Notes under the pieces: generated by a model | The model's input: only the letters and a program-made list of their open reading frames with translations | The model's database searches: none | Told to the model about the DNA's origin: nothing | Origin: Asterias amurensis | Lineage: Eukaryota > Echinodermata > Asteroidea > Forcipulatida > Asteriidae | Assembly (NCBI RefSeq): GCF_032118995.1 | Contig: NC_092666.1 | Location: 7,018,501 to 7,082,500 of the forward strand | Direction: 5' to 3' | DNA length: 64,000 nucleotides | Translations under genes and position numbers: made by a program | Shown here: positions 33,127-43,595 of the stretch, piece after piece | Position numbering within the stretch: the stretch's first letter is position 1 | Layout of the letters: the number at the start of each line of letters is the position of its first letter

Positions 33127-33214
33127 CTGAACCTCAAGATTCCCATTGGTGTTCTGGTCGGCAGACTATGGGGCTCTCTTGATGGGCTTGGGTACCATCA
33201 CTATAGACTATGAT

Positions 33215-33710
33215 TACAGGTGTTTTGGATGAGGCCTGATGAGCTGCTCGCAGTTTGAATCATACTCCCAATCAATCAAGTCAAGCGCCATCTAGAGGCT
33301 CGAGCCTGCTCAGTGATTTTTCTCCAGATGTTCCGGTCCAGCATGAAGGAGCGTAGTTCTTCAGCGCTGGTCAAGCCGATGTTTCATTTCAGTGTGTCTA
33401 GGTAGGAGAGTCATCTTCTCCCACGAGAAGCCTTGCCTTGGGTGGGCTCTCAGAGGATGATTGGGCAAGGGGCAAGCTCTGAGTGGCGGACACAGTGCCG
33501 AGCAAGCTTGAGGCGGCGTTCACGGATCTTCTCTGTAGCCTTTGGCCAGCCAGCATACAGATTGGAGTTTCTCATGTGGTCTTGCCAGGGGATGTTTAGG
33601 GTCATACGCTGCATCCTGGTGTAGCAACCATCCAGAGACTTCTCCATCCTGGTGGTTAGGGTCTAGGTCTCATCTCCGTATAGTAGCACTGACTCCACTG
33701 TTGTGACAAA
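33215..33710 (-). mobile_element. LINE remnant, C-terminal part, minus strand
   Basis: Minus-strand frames give ESVLLYGDET, then KSLDGCYTRMQRMTLNIPW, QDHMRNSNLYAGWPKAT and ERRLKLARHCVRHSEL, followed after frame breaks by RSFMLDRNIWRK. This is the downstream end of a non-LTR reverse transcriptase (the LLYGSE-W-T and RMLRM-L-W motifs). Several stops; 5' truncated. Confidence 0.7.
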
Positions 33711-33897
33711 AGGTGATCTTTTCACTCCCACTCCAGCGCTGCTGCGTGCTGCAGATGAAAATAAACATTACACAATAACTTTACATTTCTAATACAAGCA
33801 ATTTGGACAGTAACAACAAGAATTTTTACTACTGGCACTACAATTATTTATTGTTAATAGGGTTATGGGTCAGTCAGTTTTTTAAACCCAGGATTTG

Positions 33898-34060
33898 AGC
33901 TGCCTCTAGCCATCGGGCTAGCTCGGTGGTCTAGTTGTAGGACATCTGCTTTAGCAATGCAAAGGTCGCGCGTTCAAATCCCACTCGAGTGATTTGCATA
34001 CTATATTTGTTTTCACAGGGTACAGTGGTTAAAACACATCAGTGTAAAGGTTAAAAACAA
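33898..34060 (+). mobile_element. tRNA-derived SINE head, same family as 9381
   Basis: A-box-like GTGGTCTAGTTGTAGGAC, B-box-like GCGTTCAAATCCC, lead-in TGCCTCTAGCCATCGGGC. Followed by CACATCAGTGTAAAGGTTA, comparable to CACATCTGTGTGTAACTG in the other copy. Confidence 0.65.
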
Positions 34061-34591
34061 ATTATAAACCCAGAAATGGTTCAGTTAATAAATGCATTCT
34101 CATTCAGGGACAATCGATAAAAGGAATGACGATCTCAAAAACAAGTACAAAGTTGTATCTTTAAAGGGTTTTGGTACCTTTTGTATAACAATTTTGCCCA
34201 TTACATAAATCCCAATGCACTGTGAATGATGTACATGTACTATACAATTTTAGCAACATTAGTTTTAAAGTTTTGCGAAGAAAACAAAAGGCAATATAAA
34301 CAGCAAGGTTTTCAGGAGAGTAGCGTAAATACGTTTTACATGCTAAGATCACTTTTGTTTCATGAAACAAAAACTACTTTCATAATATTTTTTTACTCAT
34401 GTCTCAAAACTTACAACCTCAGCAAGGCAAGTAATATTTTAGAAGCCTTCTACCACCATTATCTTCAAACCGGATAGTATAATGTATATCTGTTGACATT
34501 GAGTTTTGTGTTGTACAAAAGGTATCCAAACCCTTAAGTACGGTGTTGCTGAGATGTAATCTTGAATAAGAAAAAAAACAGTGTCTCTTAC
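34061..34591. other. no supported feature
   Basis: AT-rich, intron-like sequence between a SINE and a coding exon. Short open frames only. Confidence 0.4.
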
Positions 34592-34668
34592 AGAGTCTTC
34601 CTCCGCTTCCTGTTATCCTTCATTTGACTCTCCAGCTCAGCTCTTTTGCTCTCTTGGGTTTTGTGCAA
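34592..34668 (-). CDS. exon of unknown coiled-coil protein
   Basis: Acceptor ATTTTCTCAG, donor ACTCT|GTAAGA. Encodes LHKTQESKRAELESQMKD then NRKRRKT, entering in phase 0 from the exon at 38496 and leaving in phase 2, which fits the exon at 516-623 if they are joined across a ~34-kb intron. Highly charged and helical in character. Much of that intron consists of mobile elements and it also contains the SNF2-like exons on the same strand. Protein not recognised. Confidence 0.65.
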
Positions 34669-34699
34669 CTGAGAAAATGAGAAAACATTCATAATGTTA

Positions 34700-35543
34700 T
34701 AATTTCTTTAGAGTGACCATTAGCATCGACGTCAATCTGTCTTGAAAGATGGGGGGAGGAACATCGTTAGTCATACCATCTACGGCGTGGGGTCCCGCCT
34801 CGCTTAAGGGCCCCAGGAAAATTTTAAGGCCATTTATGCTCTCTAGTGCAATCTTATGAGTCTGAGGGAAGATGTGCCCCATCTGAGATCTTGGAATTTA
34901 ATGGCTATTTCGAGCTATGACAAATGATGCACCATTTAATTGCTATCCTGGTTATTAGCTAAAAACCAATTCAATTATAGCTGCGTATACAAATTATTTC
35001 TACATATAATGCTCAGACGGCGGTTCATTCCTAGCATCGTCAAGGGTGGATTAAGACAGGAAATTCTATAAAGGGGGTGGGGGCTTGTTGGTAGGGCAAA
35101 CCAATTAAAGATGGAGCATGCTATAAAGCGGAACGCAAAACCTTTTTCGGCCTGGGCAAAACTTTGCATTCTAGATTCTCTGGTGCAAACTTAGGCCAAT
35201 AGGCAAAACGAATGGAACAGAACATTTATAAAGCCTTTTAAATGTGAGCAGCAGTTGTATAACCTTTTTGATTAACATCATCTTCATGTGCGGATCTATA
35301 AGCATGCTCGTGTGAAACCTTTACGGCGTGGGTCGGGCCCGTTTAAGGGCCTGGGAACAGTTCACATTCTAGATGCTCTGTGGTGCAATCTTAGGGCAAC
35401 TGTCAACAAGAGGCAAAAAGAATGGAATAGAGCAAAGCCTTTAAAATGTGAGCAGCAGTAGAACCTTTTGAGTTAACAGCATCTTCAAGTACGGATCTAC
35501 ATACATGACACAAGTTGTAGGGGGCAAATGAGTCCGGGCTCGC
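34700..35543. repeat. diverged ~200-bp repeats
   Basis: A block with TCTAGAT(T/G)CTCTG(T)GGTGCAA, AGGCAAAA(C/A)GAATGGAA and TGTGAGCAGCAGT occurs at about 35165-35330 and 35372-35540; weaker relatives with CTCTAGTGCAATCTTA lie at about 34840 and 36440. No gene. Confidence 0.55.
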
Positions 35544-35925
35544 CTAAAGACTCTGGACACTATTGGTAATTTTCAAAGACCAGTCTTCTCACTTGGTGTA
35601 TCGCAAAATGCCTAAAATAACAAACCTGTGAAAATCTGAGCTCAATCGGTCGTTGCGAGATATTAATGCACAAAACAAAAAAACACCTGTCACACAGAGT
35701 AGTGTGCTTTCAGGTGCTTGATTTCGAGACCTGGCATTCTAAATCTGAGATCTTGAAATGAATTTCATGAAAAATTACTTCTTTCTCGGGAACTACGACA
35801 CTTCAGAGGGAGCCGTTTCTCACAATGTTTGATACTATCAACCTCTCCCCATTGCACGTTACCAAGTGAGGTTTTAGGCTGATAATTATTTTGAGTCACT
35901 ACCAATAGTGTCCACTGCCTTTAAT
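35544..35925 (-). mobile_element. M1 element, reverse
   Basis: Left edge AAGACTCTGGACACTATTGG, right edge GTGTCCACTGCCTTTAA, about 380 bp, complete interior. Confidence 0.85.
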
Positions 35926-35929
35926 CAGG

Positions 35930-36212
35930 CCTGGATCCTAGATGCTGTTTGGCTTCTCACACTATTGCTCAAACGTTGACAAAATTGCACCTCCCCCTTG
36001 AAACAGTGGAAGGGACTATCCCCCCCTCCCCCCCCCCATTTTTGAAGGGTGGAGGGCATAAACTCAAATGTTTGCCGTATCTAATGACTTGTCTTTATCT
36101 TGAAACTCAAGTATTGCACCGTATAAGACCAAACCCTGTGTCCCGTCAATGGCATCAATCATAATGTTTGAGCATTTGTGTGAGAAGCCAAACAGCATAG
36201 GGTCCAGGCCCG
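35930..36212. mobile_element. ~280-bp inverted-repeat block
   Basis: GATGCTGTTTGGCTTCTCAC with TATTGCTCAAACGTT at the left faces AATGTTTGAGCATTTG and GTGAGAAGCCAAACAGCAT at the right. The interior has a poly-C/G tract. Confidence 0.6.
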
Positions 36213-36537
36213 CTTATAGACGATGTGACCATGTTTACATTCAAACCACCCTCTGTTGACAAAACACTCTATACGTCATGTTTCGCCGGGCACCTGAGTT
36301 GCGCAGTCACAGTAAGATTGCGTACATTTTCTAGCTGGCTGCCAAAACACAAAGGTTTTGCCTGGCAGTATGCGTGCGAATCATGTTATGGTTTTCGTGT
36401 GATGTCAGAGGTCACATCGTCTATAGGCACGGGAAAATTCTGCATTTTAGATGCTCTGTGGTGCAATCTTCGGTCAATTTTGAGAGGGGGACGTTTGATA
36501 TAGTGTCCCCCACCCTTCTAAAAAGTTGTGTCATCCT
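36213..36537. other. no supported gene
   Basis: Contains a relative of the 35165 repeat (GATGCTCTGTGGTGCAATCT) and short frames only. Confidence 0.35.
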
Positions 36538-38147
36538 TAGGGGTCTTGTCAAAACTCATCCTGGACAGACCACAGGACAAGGCTCGTCCGATGTCACATT
36601 TTTGTCGGACGGGCCACAGGATGGGAGTTCATATGGAACAAGGTTCCACATGATGAAATGTGTATTCCCGTCCGATACACAGTACCCAAGGCACCCCACT
36701 GAGCGCTCTGCGGTTTCACTGGCTCATTAAACACTAACTAAACAAACCTGGGGTTTGCGGTTTGGGGCAAGTCTGGACTGACTGTTTGGAGGTCACTGTA
36801 GGAAAGATTATACTAGCATAGCTCATGTAAACCGTTAACAGTGTTTTATTCTCCATTCCTAAATTGTATAGGTTTATAAAAATTAAACCAATGAAAAATA
36901 TAAAGCATCAAATGAAAACTTATTGCAATATTGGTGAAATTATCCACCATCTTGAAAAATAACCACATGGATGCTAATCATGGCCACCCGTTCATACACA
37001 GGAAATTCCCTTCAAAGATTTATACCCTTCAAAAATGGACCATAACACTTCAAACTTGTTGGATTGTGGGGTGATGTTCCAAGGTTATTTATTGTCTAAA
37101 TTACTTTCAGGATAATTTCTATTCAATCACGATGCATCAAAAGGGATACATCATTGTGAAGGTGCTGTTTAATAACATGGATTTCTCAAATAATTAGATT
37201 TTAATCTAAAGATTTTAAAAGGGGTTGTCCCACTAGATTGAATGGCACCAACATGCATAAACATAAAACTGACTGTTTATTGTGTTGATCCTAATTCATC
37301 ATTTGACGTTTGTGACTTTTGTTTTAAGGAAATATATACCGTAAGAACCGTTTGCTTTTTAACATTTTATAATCACTGCGTACAATTTTGAAAATACCAT
37401 TGTAAGATATCTATTTAAAATGCGTACATTTTAAGTGCATAAAACTTCTATCCTTTTGTTGATAATGAGTTAAATTAAGTATATATACTGTAATTAAAAA
37501 CACCCCGACCGATTTAAACTTTGTAATGAACTGAGTTTTTTGAAGGGTTGATGCAACACAATTACATTCGAGTGCCTTCAAGTTTAAGTTGACCATTAAT
37601 AGTGAAAGATACGAGAATCGGATCCGTCTCATTGTTCCAAACTCTAATAAAACAAGGTACCCTGTTTGTTCGAAAACTTTTCTTGTTGATATGTTGAAAC
37701 TGATTCTCTAGGATCTCAAATAATTAAATAAGCTTTTATTGACCCAGAAGAACAACATAGACAATAAAGACAATTGCAATTTTGTCCACAGACTGAAATA
37801 AAAACGTTGAAACCCATCCTGTTAAAAAGTTACAAATTGAAATGCACAGAGAGCTTAAGATATGACCAATTTGTCTGTAGTAAATACTCAAGGTCATTGA
37901 AGCCCAGTGTGAAACCGCAAACTGGCCCTCGGGAGACCCCCTGCTTGTTTTCCAGTAGATAGCAATCTAAACACTCTGCGGTTTGTAAACAAATGATCTC
38001 TGGTGAAGGCCAGTCACTGCGAGCTCGTCCTATAGCCCGTCCGATAAAGTAATCACTACAAGGGAATTGAACATGGGACAGAAACCTGGTCCTGGACGGG
38101 CGCCCGTCCGTTGGCTGTCCAGGATGAGTTTTGACAAGGTCCCTTAG
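36538..38147. mobile_element. ~1.6-kb non-autonomous DNA transposon with TIRs
   Basis: The ends form a ~27-bp inverted repeat: GGTCTTGTCAAAACTCATCC at the left and GGATGAGTTTTGACAAGGTC at the right, with CTTAG/CTAAG just outside. Subterminal regions carry repeated CGTCCGAT and TCGGACGGG motifs and inverted GTTTGCGGTTT / AAACCGCAAAC. The AT-rich interior (36840-37900) has no frame above 75 codons, so no transposase. Confidence 0.75.
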
Positions 38148-38495
38148 CCCCCAGGATTAATGCCCATGGCGAGACACAGGGTTGGTCTTACACAGTGCAA
38201 TACTTTGGCTTCATGATCAAGGTGGTCAAAAAGATGGGGGGGGGGGACATTTGATATTGTGCCCCTCTCCCCTTGTCACACCCCACCCCCACCTATTTGA
38301 TGCCCACCACCATTAGTAGAATTTGAAACTTTGTATGGTGGAATTATAACTATAAGAACATTTTGTGATAACACCGTGTGAGTCTCTTTTTGAATAGTGT
38401 TGGTTAGGAAAAGAACTATTGATTAAAGACTCATGTTTCTATTAATATACGCTGATCATCTACAGGAGAAAAATCATTAGAAAGACTGTACTTAC
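38148..38495. other. no supported feature
   Basis: Has a poly-G run near 38240 and a relative of the sequence at 36120-36165; no frame of note. Confidence 0.35.
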
Positions 38496-38553
38496 CGTTT
38501 GTCTAGATGCTACTGCTCGCCGAATGTACTTCTGTAGGGCTTCTCTACGCAAC
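38496..38553 (-). CDS. exon of unknown coiled-coil protein
   Basis: Acceptor TCTATTGTAG, donor ACG|GTAAGT. After one base completing a lysine codon it encodes LRREALQKYIRRAVASRQT, a basic amphipathic helix. Enters in phase 2 from 39484 and leaves in phase 0 into 34668; both neighbours agree. Protein family not recognised. Confidence 0.65.
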
Positions 38554-39483
38554 CTACAATAGACAACAAATATCGGACAAATTTACATCAGCTGCTGTAA
38601 AACGAAGAAATTCAGTCTGAATGATCTACATGTGTAGTTGCATGTTTTGTGTGCATTTGATCACTAGCACTAGGCATAGTTAATTTTTTTACAGTATTAC
38701 ATTTAACAATCACCAGTTTCTTATAAGCTCAGAAATGCCTAGTTCATTTTGATGGGCCATAATAAATAATTTGCAGATATTAATTACCTATTTGTCTTTT
38801 TAAAGACAAATTTGTCTTTTTAAAGACAAATAAAGCACTTGTGTTTTAATCCAACGAAGTCTTTTGGGGAAAAAAGTACCTACATGTGAGGTGAAACTAA
38901 ACATGGATTGGAAATCACTAACAAGGCAATACTTTTTTTAGAAACCTCTTTCATCAGTGAAAAGGGTACAAAAGAATTTCGGCTTTGCATGGTGAGGTAT
39001 CAATTGTATTTGGTTTGCGGTAACAAACACCATGTGTGTTTCTACTTGCCAGGTAGAGATTGTTCTTTAGAGAACTGTCTTGCTTTATTTTACTACCGCA
39101 AAGAGTAGAATATCAGATTTTGGGGAAACTTGTTCTGAAAAGAACTGTCCTGCTTTGTAAATATACCCTGGCGCAGGTATAGAAAATTGGCTGGGACAAC
39201 TACTTTAGCTTTATAGGATCATAATTAACTGCACTACCCCGGAGTCAGTCTCTTGACGATGGCTAGAGCAAGCTAGTCAAAATGTTGAGACCAATTCAAG
39301 AACTGAATAGTGATTTGGTTCCCTATTGGGCAATCCATATAGGCTTCTGCTTGCTTTTTGTTGATATGTCTCTAATTATTTTACTAATAATGCAAAAGTT
39401 ATACATTTCTACTTATTGTTGCTGTGTGTTTTGAAGTTTTTAAAGCCTGGGTGAATAAATAAATAAACAAATAAATAAACTAC
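38554..39483. other. intron-like sequence with a small double palindrome
   Basis: Apart from the palindromes at 38791-38830 I see no gene or element. The plus frame 38908-39108 lacks domains and splice support. Confidence 0.4.
38791..38830. repeat. two adjacent 20-bp palindromes
   Basis: TTTGTCTTTTTAAAGACAAA occurs twice head to tail. Each has 9-bp arms around a TT centre. Confidence 0.9.
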
Positions 39484-39534
39484 TTGTCCTCTGCATTGTT
39501 CTCACTAAGCCTCTTCCTTGATTCAACCTCTTCC
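39484..39534 (-). CDS. exon of unknown coiled-coil protein
   Basis: Acceptor CTGTTTGCAG, donor GACAA|GTAGTT (weak). Encodes EEVESRKRLSENNAED plus the first two bases of a lysine. It joins 38553 in phase. Entry is in phase 2, which does not match the phase-0 or phase-1 ends possible for the 44234-44399 exon, so an exon is probably missing between them, perhaps in the region now occupied by the LINE and the tandem array. Confidence 0.5.
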
Positions 39535-39834
39535 CTGCAAACAGCCAATCAAAACAAACAAAGCTCGGTAAATAACACCAAACTCACAAATCTCAACTCA
39601 TGTTAATCCGGCATGGTTAGGCCCGTCGTCTTCTTGATACTCCAAGGGTTTATGAAGATGCACCAAAAATTCAATCCATACTCAGTGATACTGCCTCTTG
39701 AAATACATAATTCTAAAAACACCCCCTTTCTGGAGCTCCAGCCCTGACCCCACGCGTCGACCTGGTATTCTTTTAAAACGTAAGAGCCCATAATTTAATA
39801 ACAACAAGTATGCTAGTAGCTGGGTTAAACAACA

Positions 39835-40187
39835 GAGGAACCGCAGTTGAAATGACCAGATAGAGAAAGGACCAATAACACTATAATTAATACCAGTATC
39901 AGCCACCAGACTTGAGATTTGCTGAATTGGGCCCGCCAGACACCCCCCCCCCCCCCTCTCCTGGGTTAAACATCTGAGGAACCACCTAAAACCAAGTTGA
40001 AATGACCAATGATGACACTATTCCCAATACCAGTATCAGCCACCAGACAAAGGTTTTGCTGCATTAGGCCTGCCAGACCCCCCCCCCACGTTAAATATCA
40101 GACCCCCTTGTAAACCAAGTTGAAATGACAAATGATGACACTATTCCCAATACCAGTATCAGCCGCCCGACAAAACATTTGCTGCAT
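39835..40187. repeat. ~145-bp array, second locus, left part
   Basis: Same unit as 25090-28095 (GAACCACCTAAAACCAAG, GCTGCATTAGGCCTGCC, C runs). It stops at TTTGCTGCATT where the LINE tail begins. Confidence 0.88.
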
Positions 40188-42789
40188 TTTTATTTATTTA
40201 TTTATTTTAAATCTTTAGACATACACAATAGTTGCAAGTTGTACAGGGGCTGTCAAGGCTAAAACAAAAGTATAAAACTGTCATCAAAAGATGTGTAAAA
40301 CCAGACCCCTGCCAACGATAAAAATATAATTATACAATATAAAAAGGTGATTGCACTGAAACATTTAAGAATCACACAATAGAAATCATTAAAACACAAC
40401 AAAATCAGACTATTGAAAACAAAAAACTACACCCACAACAAAACACCGCAGCGATAAGAGGAAGGGACAACAATTGAAAATAATAAAAAACATAGAATGG
40501 ACTAAAAAACCCCAGAAAAAATAAAATTGGCACAGAGTGCACCCTCACAGATTCATGCCAACCCACTGGGCTCGAGGACAATGATAGCAGAGAGCCTCCC
40601 CAAACACCACCCAAAAAGCACAAAGACCCCTTAGACAATTAAAACCACTAGCACTTTTAACATACTAAAAATTCCCCCTTCAGCTTCATACGAAAGGACT
40701 TGTACCCCTCCAAAATCAAAACATTCCTGGTATCCAAAGTGAGCTCTGAGAACATTTTAGGAAAGCGAACAATGGTAGAAAATTTATAAGCATCCGTCCT
40801 AGGTTTTAGGTGATGAAAAGTGAGCAATTCTGTGTGACGGGAGTTAACTTTAGACAGATTAGTTAAGTCATTCATAAAACTATACCGAGTGGACATCAAC
40901 AGTTTTACAATAAAGCAAATGTTTAAAAAAATTCTTCTGTCAGACAGCAACATAAGACCCAGAGTCTTCAGTCTTTCTTGATAAGGCTGTTCCATATATG
41001 TTTGCCGAAGTATCATCCTGCTGGCTCTGCGCTGTACCGATTCGATTGATATGATGTGTTTTTTACGGTGAACCCACCAGACGGGTGAGCAGTAGTCCAA
41101 GATTGGCTGCACAAGAGTCTTGAACAAATGGAGCGATACGCACGAAGGACAGTTGCCAGAGATGAGGCGAATCAAACCAATCAGTCTATTACATTTTGAA
41201 GTAACAGCCTGCACTTGTAGATCCCAAGATAAGTTACTCTGGAATATACAGCCTAGAAGCTTGATGGAGTCCACACATTCCAGGGGGGAGTTTCCAAGAT
41301 TGTATTCTGGTTTGCTCATACGTCGCCAAGTCAACCGTATCGATTTGCACTTGTCAGCATTTGAGCGCAAACAGTTCAATTTAGCCCAGTTAACTATAGT
41401 GTTTAGGTCCTTCTGAAGTAGAGAATCCGGCGCGTCAGTTGTAACATTTTTGAACAAAAATGTGTCATCTGCGTACTGTACAAGGTTTGAAGAAAGTTGA
41501 AGCTGAAGATCGTTCGCGTACAAAACAAAGAGCAGGGGGCCAAGTACAGAGCCCTGTGGCACTCCTGAACCGACCGGTAGCCAGTCTGAAGTAAAGCCTT
41601 TGTAGACAACTCGTTGCAGGCGGTTTGTTACAAACGACTCAATCCAGTCAAGAGCAGCACCCTTTATGTTGTAGCAAAGTTGGAGTTTCTTAACAAGAAT
41701 ATCGTGGCTTATAGTGTCAAACGCACGACTGAAATCTAAGGAGATTACATCCACTGCAGGTACCCGTGCGTCCAAAGATTGAAGCCATCGAGAACTAGCT
41801 GACACCAATGCTGTAGAACAAGACCTCCCAGGAATGAACCCATGTTGCCGGTCAGCTACAAGTCCGTTGATTTGACAGTGGTCGAGAATTTGACGACACA
41901 AGATTTTTTCTAAAAGCTTGCAGATTATTGGAGTCAAAGAAACGGGTCTGTAATTGATCAAGTTGCTCTTTTCTCCTTTTTTGAAGACGGGCACTACATT
42001 AGCACGTTTCCACGCACTTGGAAGACAACCTGAAGCAAGAGTGTGGTTGTAAAAAGTTGTGAGAACAGGAACAATGGCTGGGGCAGCAAGTTTCAACATT
42101 TGGGCGCTAATACCATCAGGTCCATATGCTTTGTGTGCGGAAAGATTCCGAATCTCAGACGAAACTTGAGTTGGAGTGATGGAAAAACGTTCCAACGGGG
42201 GAAATTCCAACATGGGAGAAGTGACACAGTCCTGGTCGGTGGATCCGGAGAAAAAACTGGCGAAAAGAGAGTTAAACTCATTTGCAATCCGAGATGGGTC
42301 ACTTATATTTTCACCATTGATGAAATAAGAATTGGTAGATTGAGAAGATTTGCGTTTGGACTTCACAAAAGACCAGAAAGTTTTCCGATTATCTCTTTTC
42401 TTAAACAAATCAGTTACGAACTCACTGTACGCCCTTTTGGAGAGATTGCGTACTTTGTTCCTGACAAGTTTAAATTGTTTCCAAGCTGTCTCAGTTCCAC
42501 TTACACGAGCTCGTTTAAACAACCTTTGCTTCTCAAGGATGAGCCGATGAAGTTCCTCGGTGATCCAGGGCTTAGCTCTCTTGCTACCTTTTCGGACAGG
42601 AACACACTCCTTGACGCAATTGAGGAAGAAATCACTGAACGTATCCAAAGCATCGTTAATGTCGTTGTAGTCAATCACTCCCCAAGGAACTGCAGCTAGC
42701 AAAGTCTGGAAATGAACAAGGTCCGTTTTGTGGTACTGGAAGGTTTCCCTTACACGACGTGGTAATTTTCCAGGCGACCCGCGAATTTG
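40188..42789 (-). mobile_element. 5'-truncated LINE inserted in the ~145-bp array
   Basis: The 3' end is a (TAAA)n-type tail, seen on the plus strand as TTTTATTTATTTATTTATTT at 40188-40208. The 5' end is cut inside the linker between endonuclease and reverse transcriptase. The array reads TGCTGCATT on one side and GGGCCCGCCAGACACC on the other, which joined give the intact unit sequence, so the insertion point is precise and any target duplication is very short. Confidence 0.88.
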
Positions 42790-42819
42790 GGGCCCGCCAT
42801 CCAGGGGCCCGCCAGACAC
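40657..42819 (-). CDS. non-LTR reverse transcriptase, long open frame
   Basis: A 720-codon frame without stops. Order: linker (KPWITEELHRLILEKQRLFK), fingers and palm (ANVVPVFKKGEKSNLINYRP, VSLTPIICKLLEKIL, GFIPGRSCSTALV), catalytic motif A SLDFSRAFDTISHD, motif B GVPQGSVLGPLLFVLY, motif C QYADDTFLF, then thumb and C-terminus (SIKLLGCIFQSNLSWD, LVQPILDYCSPVWW). Typical of the CR1/Jockey/L2 group. The endonuclease domain and ORF1 are absent. The first ~15 residues (MSGGPLDGGPQIRGS) come from the flanking array, not from the element, so the listed start is not biological. The intact frame suggests a young insertion, unable to move by itself for lack of the endonuclease. Confidence 0.92.
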   Translation of the reverse strand: MSGGPLDGGPQIRGSPGKLPRRVRETFQYHKTDLVHFQTLLAAVPWGVIDYNDINDALDTFSDFFLNCVKECVPVRKGSKRAKPWITEELHRLILEKQRLFKRARVSGTETAWKQFKLVRNKVRNLSKRAYSEFVTDLFKKRDNRKTFWSFVKSKRKSSQSTNSYFINGENISDPSRIANEFNSLFASFFSGSTDQDCVTSPMLEFPPLERFSITPTQVSSEIRNLSAHKAYGPDGISAQMLKLAAPAIVPVLTTFYNHTLASGCLPSAWKRANVVPVFKKGEKSNLINYRPVSLTPIICKLLEKILCRQILDHCQINGLVADRQHGFIPGRSCSTALVSASSRWLQSLDARVPAVDVISLDFSRAFDTISHDILVKKLQLCYNIKGAALDWIESFVTNRLQRVVYKGFTSDWLPVGSGVPQGSVLGPLLFVLYANDLQLQLSSNLVQYADDTFLFKNVTTDAPDSLLQKDLNTIVNWAKLNCLRSNADKCKSIRLTWRRMSKPEYNLGNSPLECVDSIKLLGCIFQSNLSWDLQVQAVTSKCNRLIGLIRLISGNCPSCVSLHLFKTLVQPILDYCSPVWWVHRKKHIISIESVQRRASRMILRQTYMEQPYQERLKTLGLMLLSDRRIFLNICFIVKLLMSTRYSFMNDLTNLSKVNSRHTELLTFHHLKPRTDAYKFSTIVRFPKMFSELTLDTRNVLILEGYKSFRMKLKGEFLVC

Positions 42820-43290
42820 CCCCCCCCCCCGGGTTAAACATCAGAGGAACAGCCTGAAACGCAGTTGAAATGACCATAGAGAATTAGGACGATTAACACT
42901 ATTCTTAATACCAGTATTCAGCTGCCTGACAGAAGTTTTGCTGCATTGGGCCCGCCCGACACCCCCCCCCCCTACTTAAGTAAACATCAGAGGAACCACC
43001 TCAAACAAAGTTGAAATGACCAATGACACTATTCCCCAAACCAGTATCAGCCGCCAGACAAGGTTTTTGCTGCATTAGGCCCGCCAGACTCCTCCTCTCC
43101 CAACCCCCAGGTTAAACATCGGAGGAGCCACATAAACCAAGTTGAAATGACCAATAACACCATTCCCTATACAAAGTTGGGGGGGGGAGCAGAGCGTCTG
43201 CCAGGCCAAATGCAGCAAAACATTTGTCTGGCGGGTGACACTTTGTTTTTGGAAAAGTGTTTTTGGTCATTTCCACTCGGTTGCAAGTGG
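42790..43290. repeat. ~145-bp array, second locus, right part, ending in an inversion
   Basis: Three units (GGCCCGCC, C runs, GTTGAAATGACC) run to about 43180, where the sequence turns: GCAAAACATTTGTCTGGCGG at 43213 is the reverse complement of the unit segment CCGCCAGACAAATGTTTTGC, followed by GGTCATTTCCACTCGG and GTGGTTCCTCCGA in reverse. The last unit is thus folded back. Confidence 0.85.
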
Positions 43291-43595
43291 TTCCTCCGAT
43301 ATTATGTCAAAGGGGCGGAGGAGCGGGATGTCTGCAGGCCTAAGCAGTTTGTCTAGCAGTTCATACATGTGGATGTAAAGGGTTTTAAACCAGAAAGGGC
43401 TTTCAACCTTTTTCAGTTGCTCAGATCTCATGGTGTTATCTCCTTTCATAAATTTTGAACAAAAGGTTGTATAAACCTAGAGTTTTCAAAGTAGCAGAGT
43501 ATAGCTTTTGCTCTTTTCATATTTTCAAAAATTAAATAAAAAATGACAAGGGTCGAAAGACAACTCTTTTTGCCTTAAAGCATCATTGTACAAAC

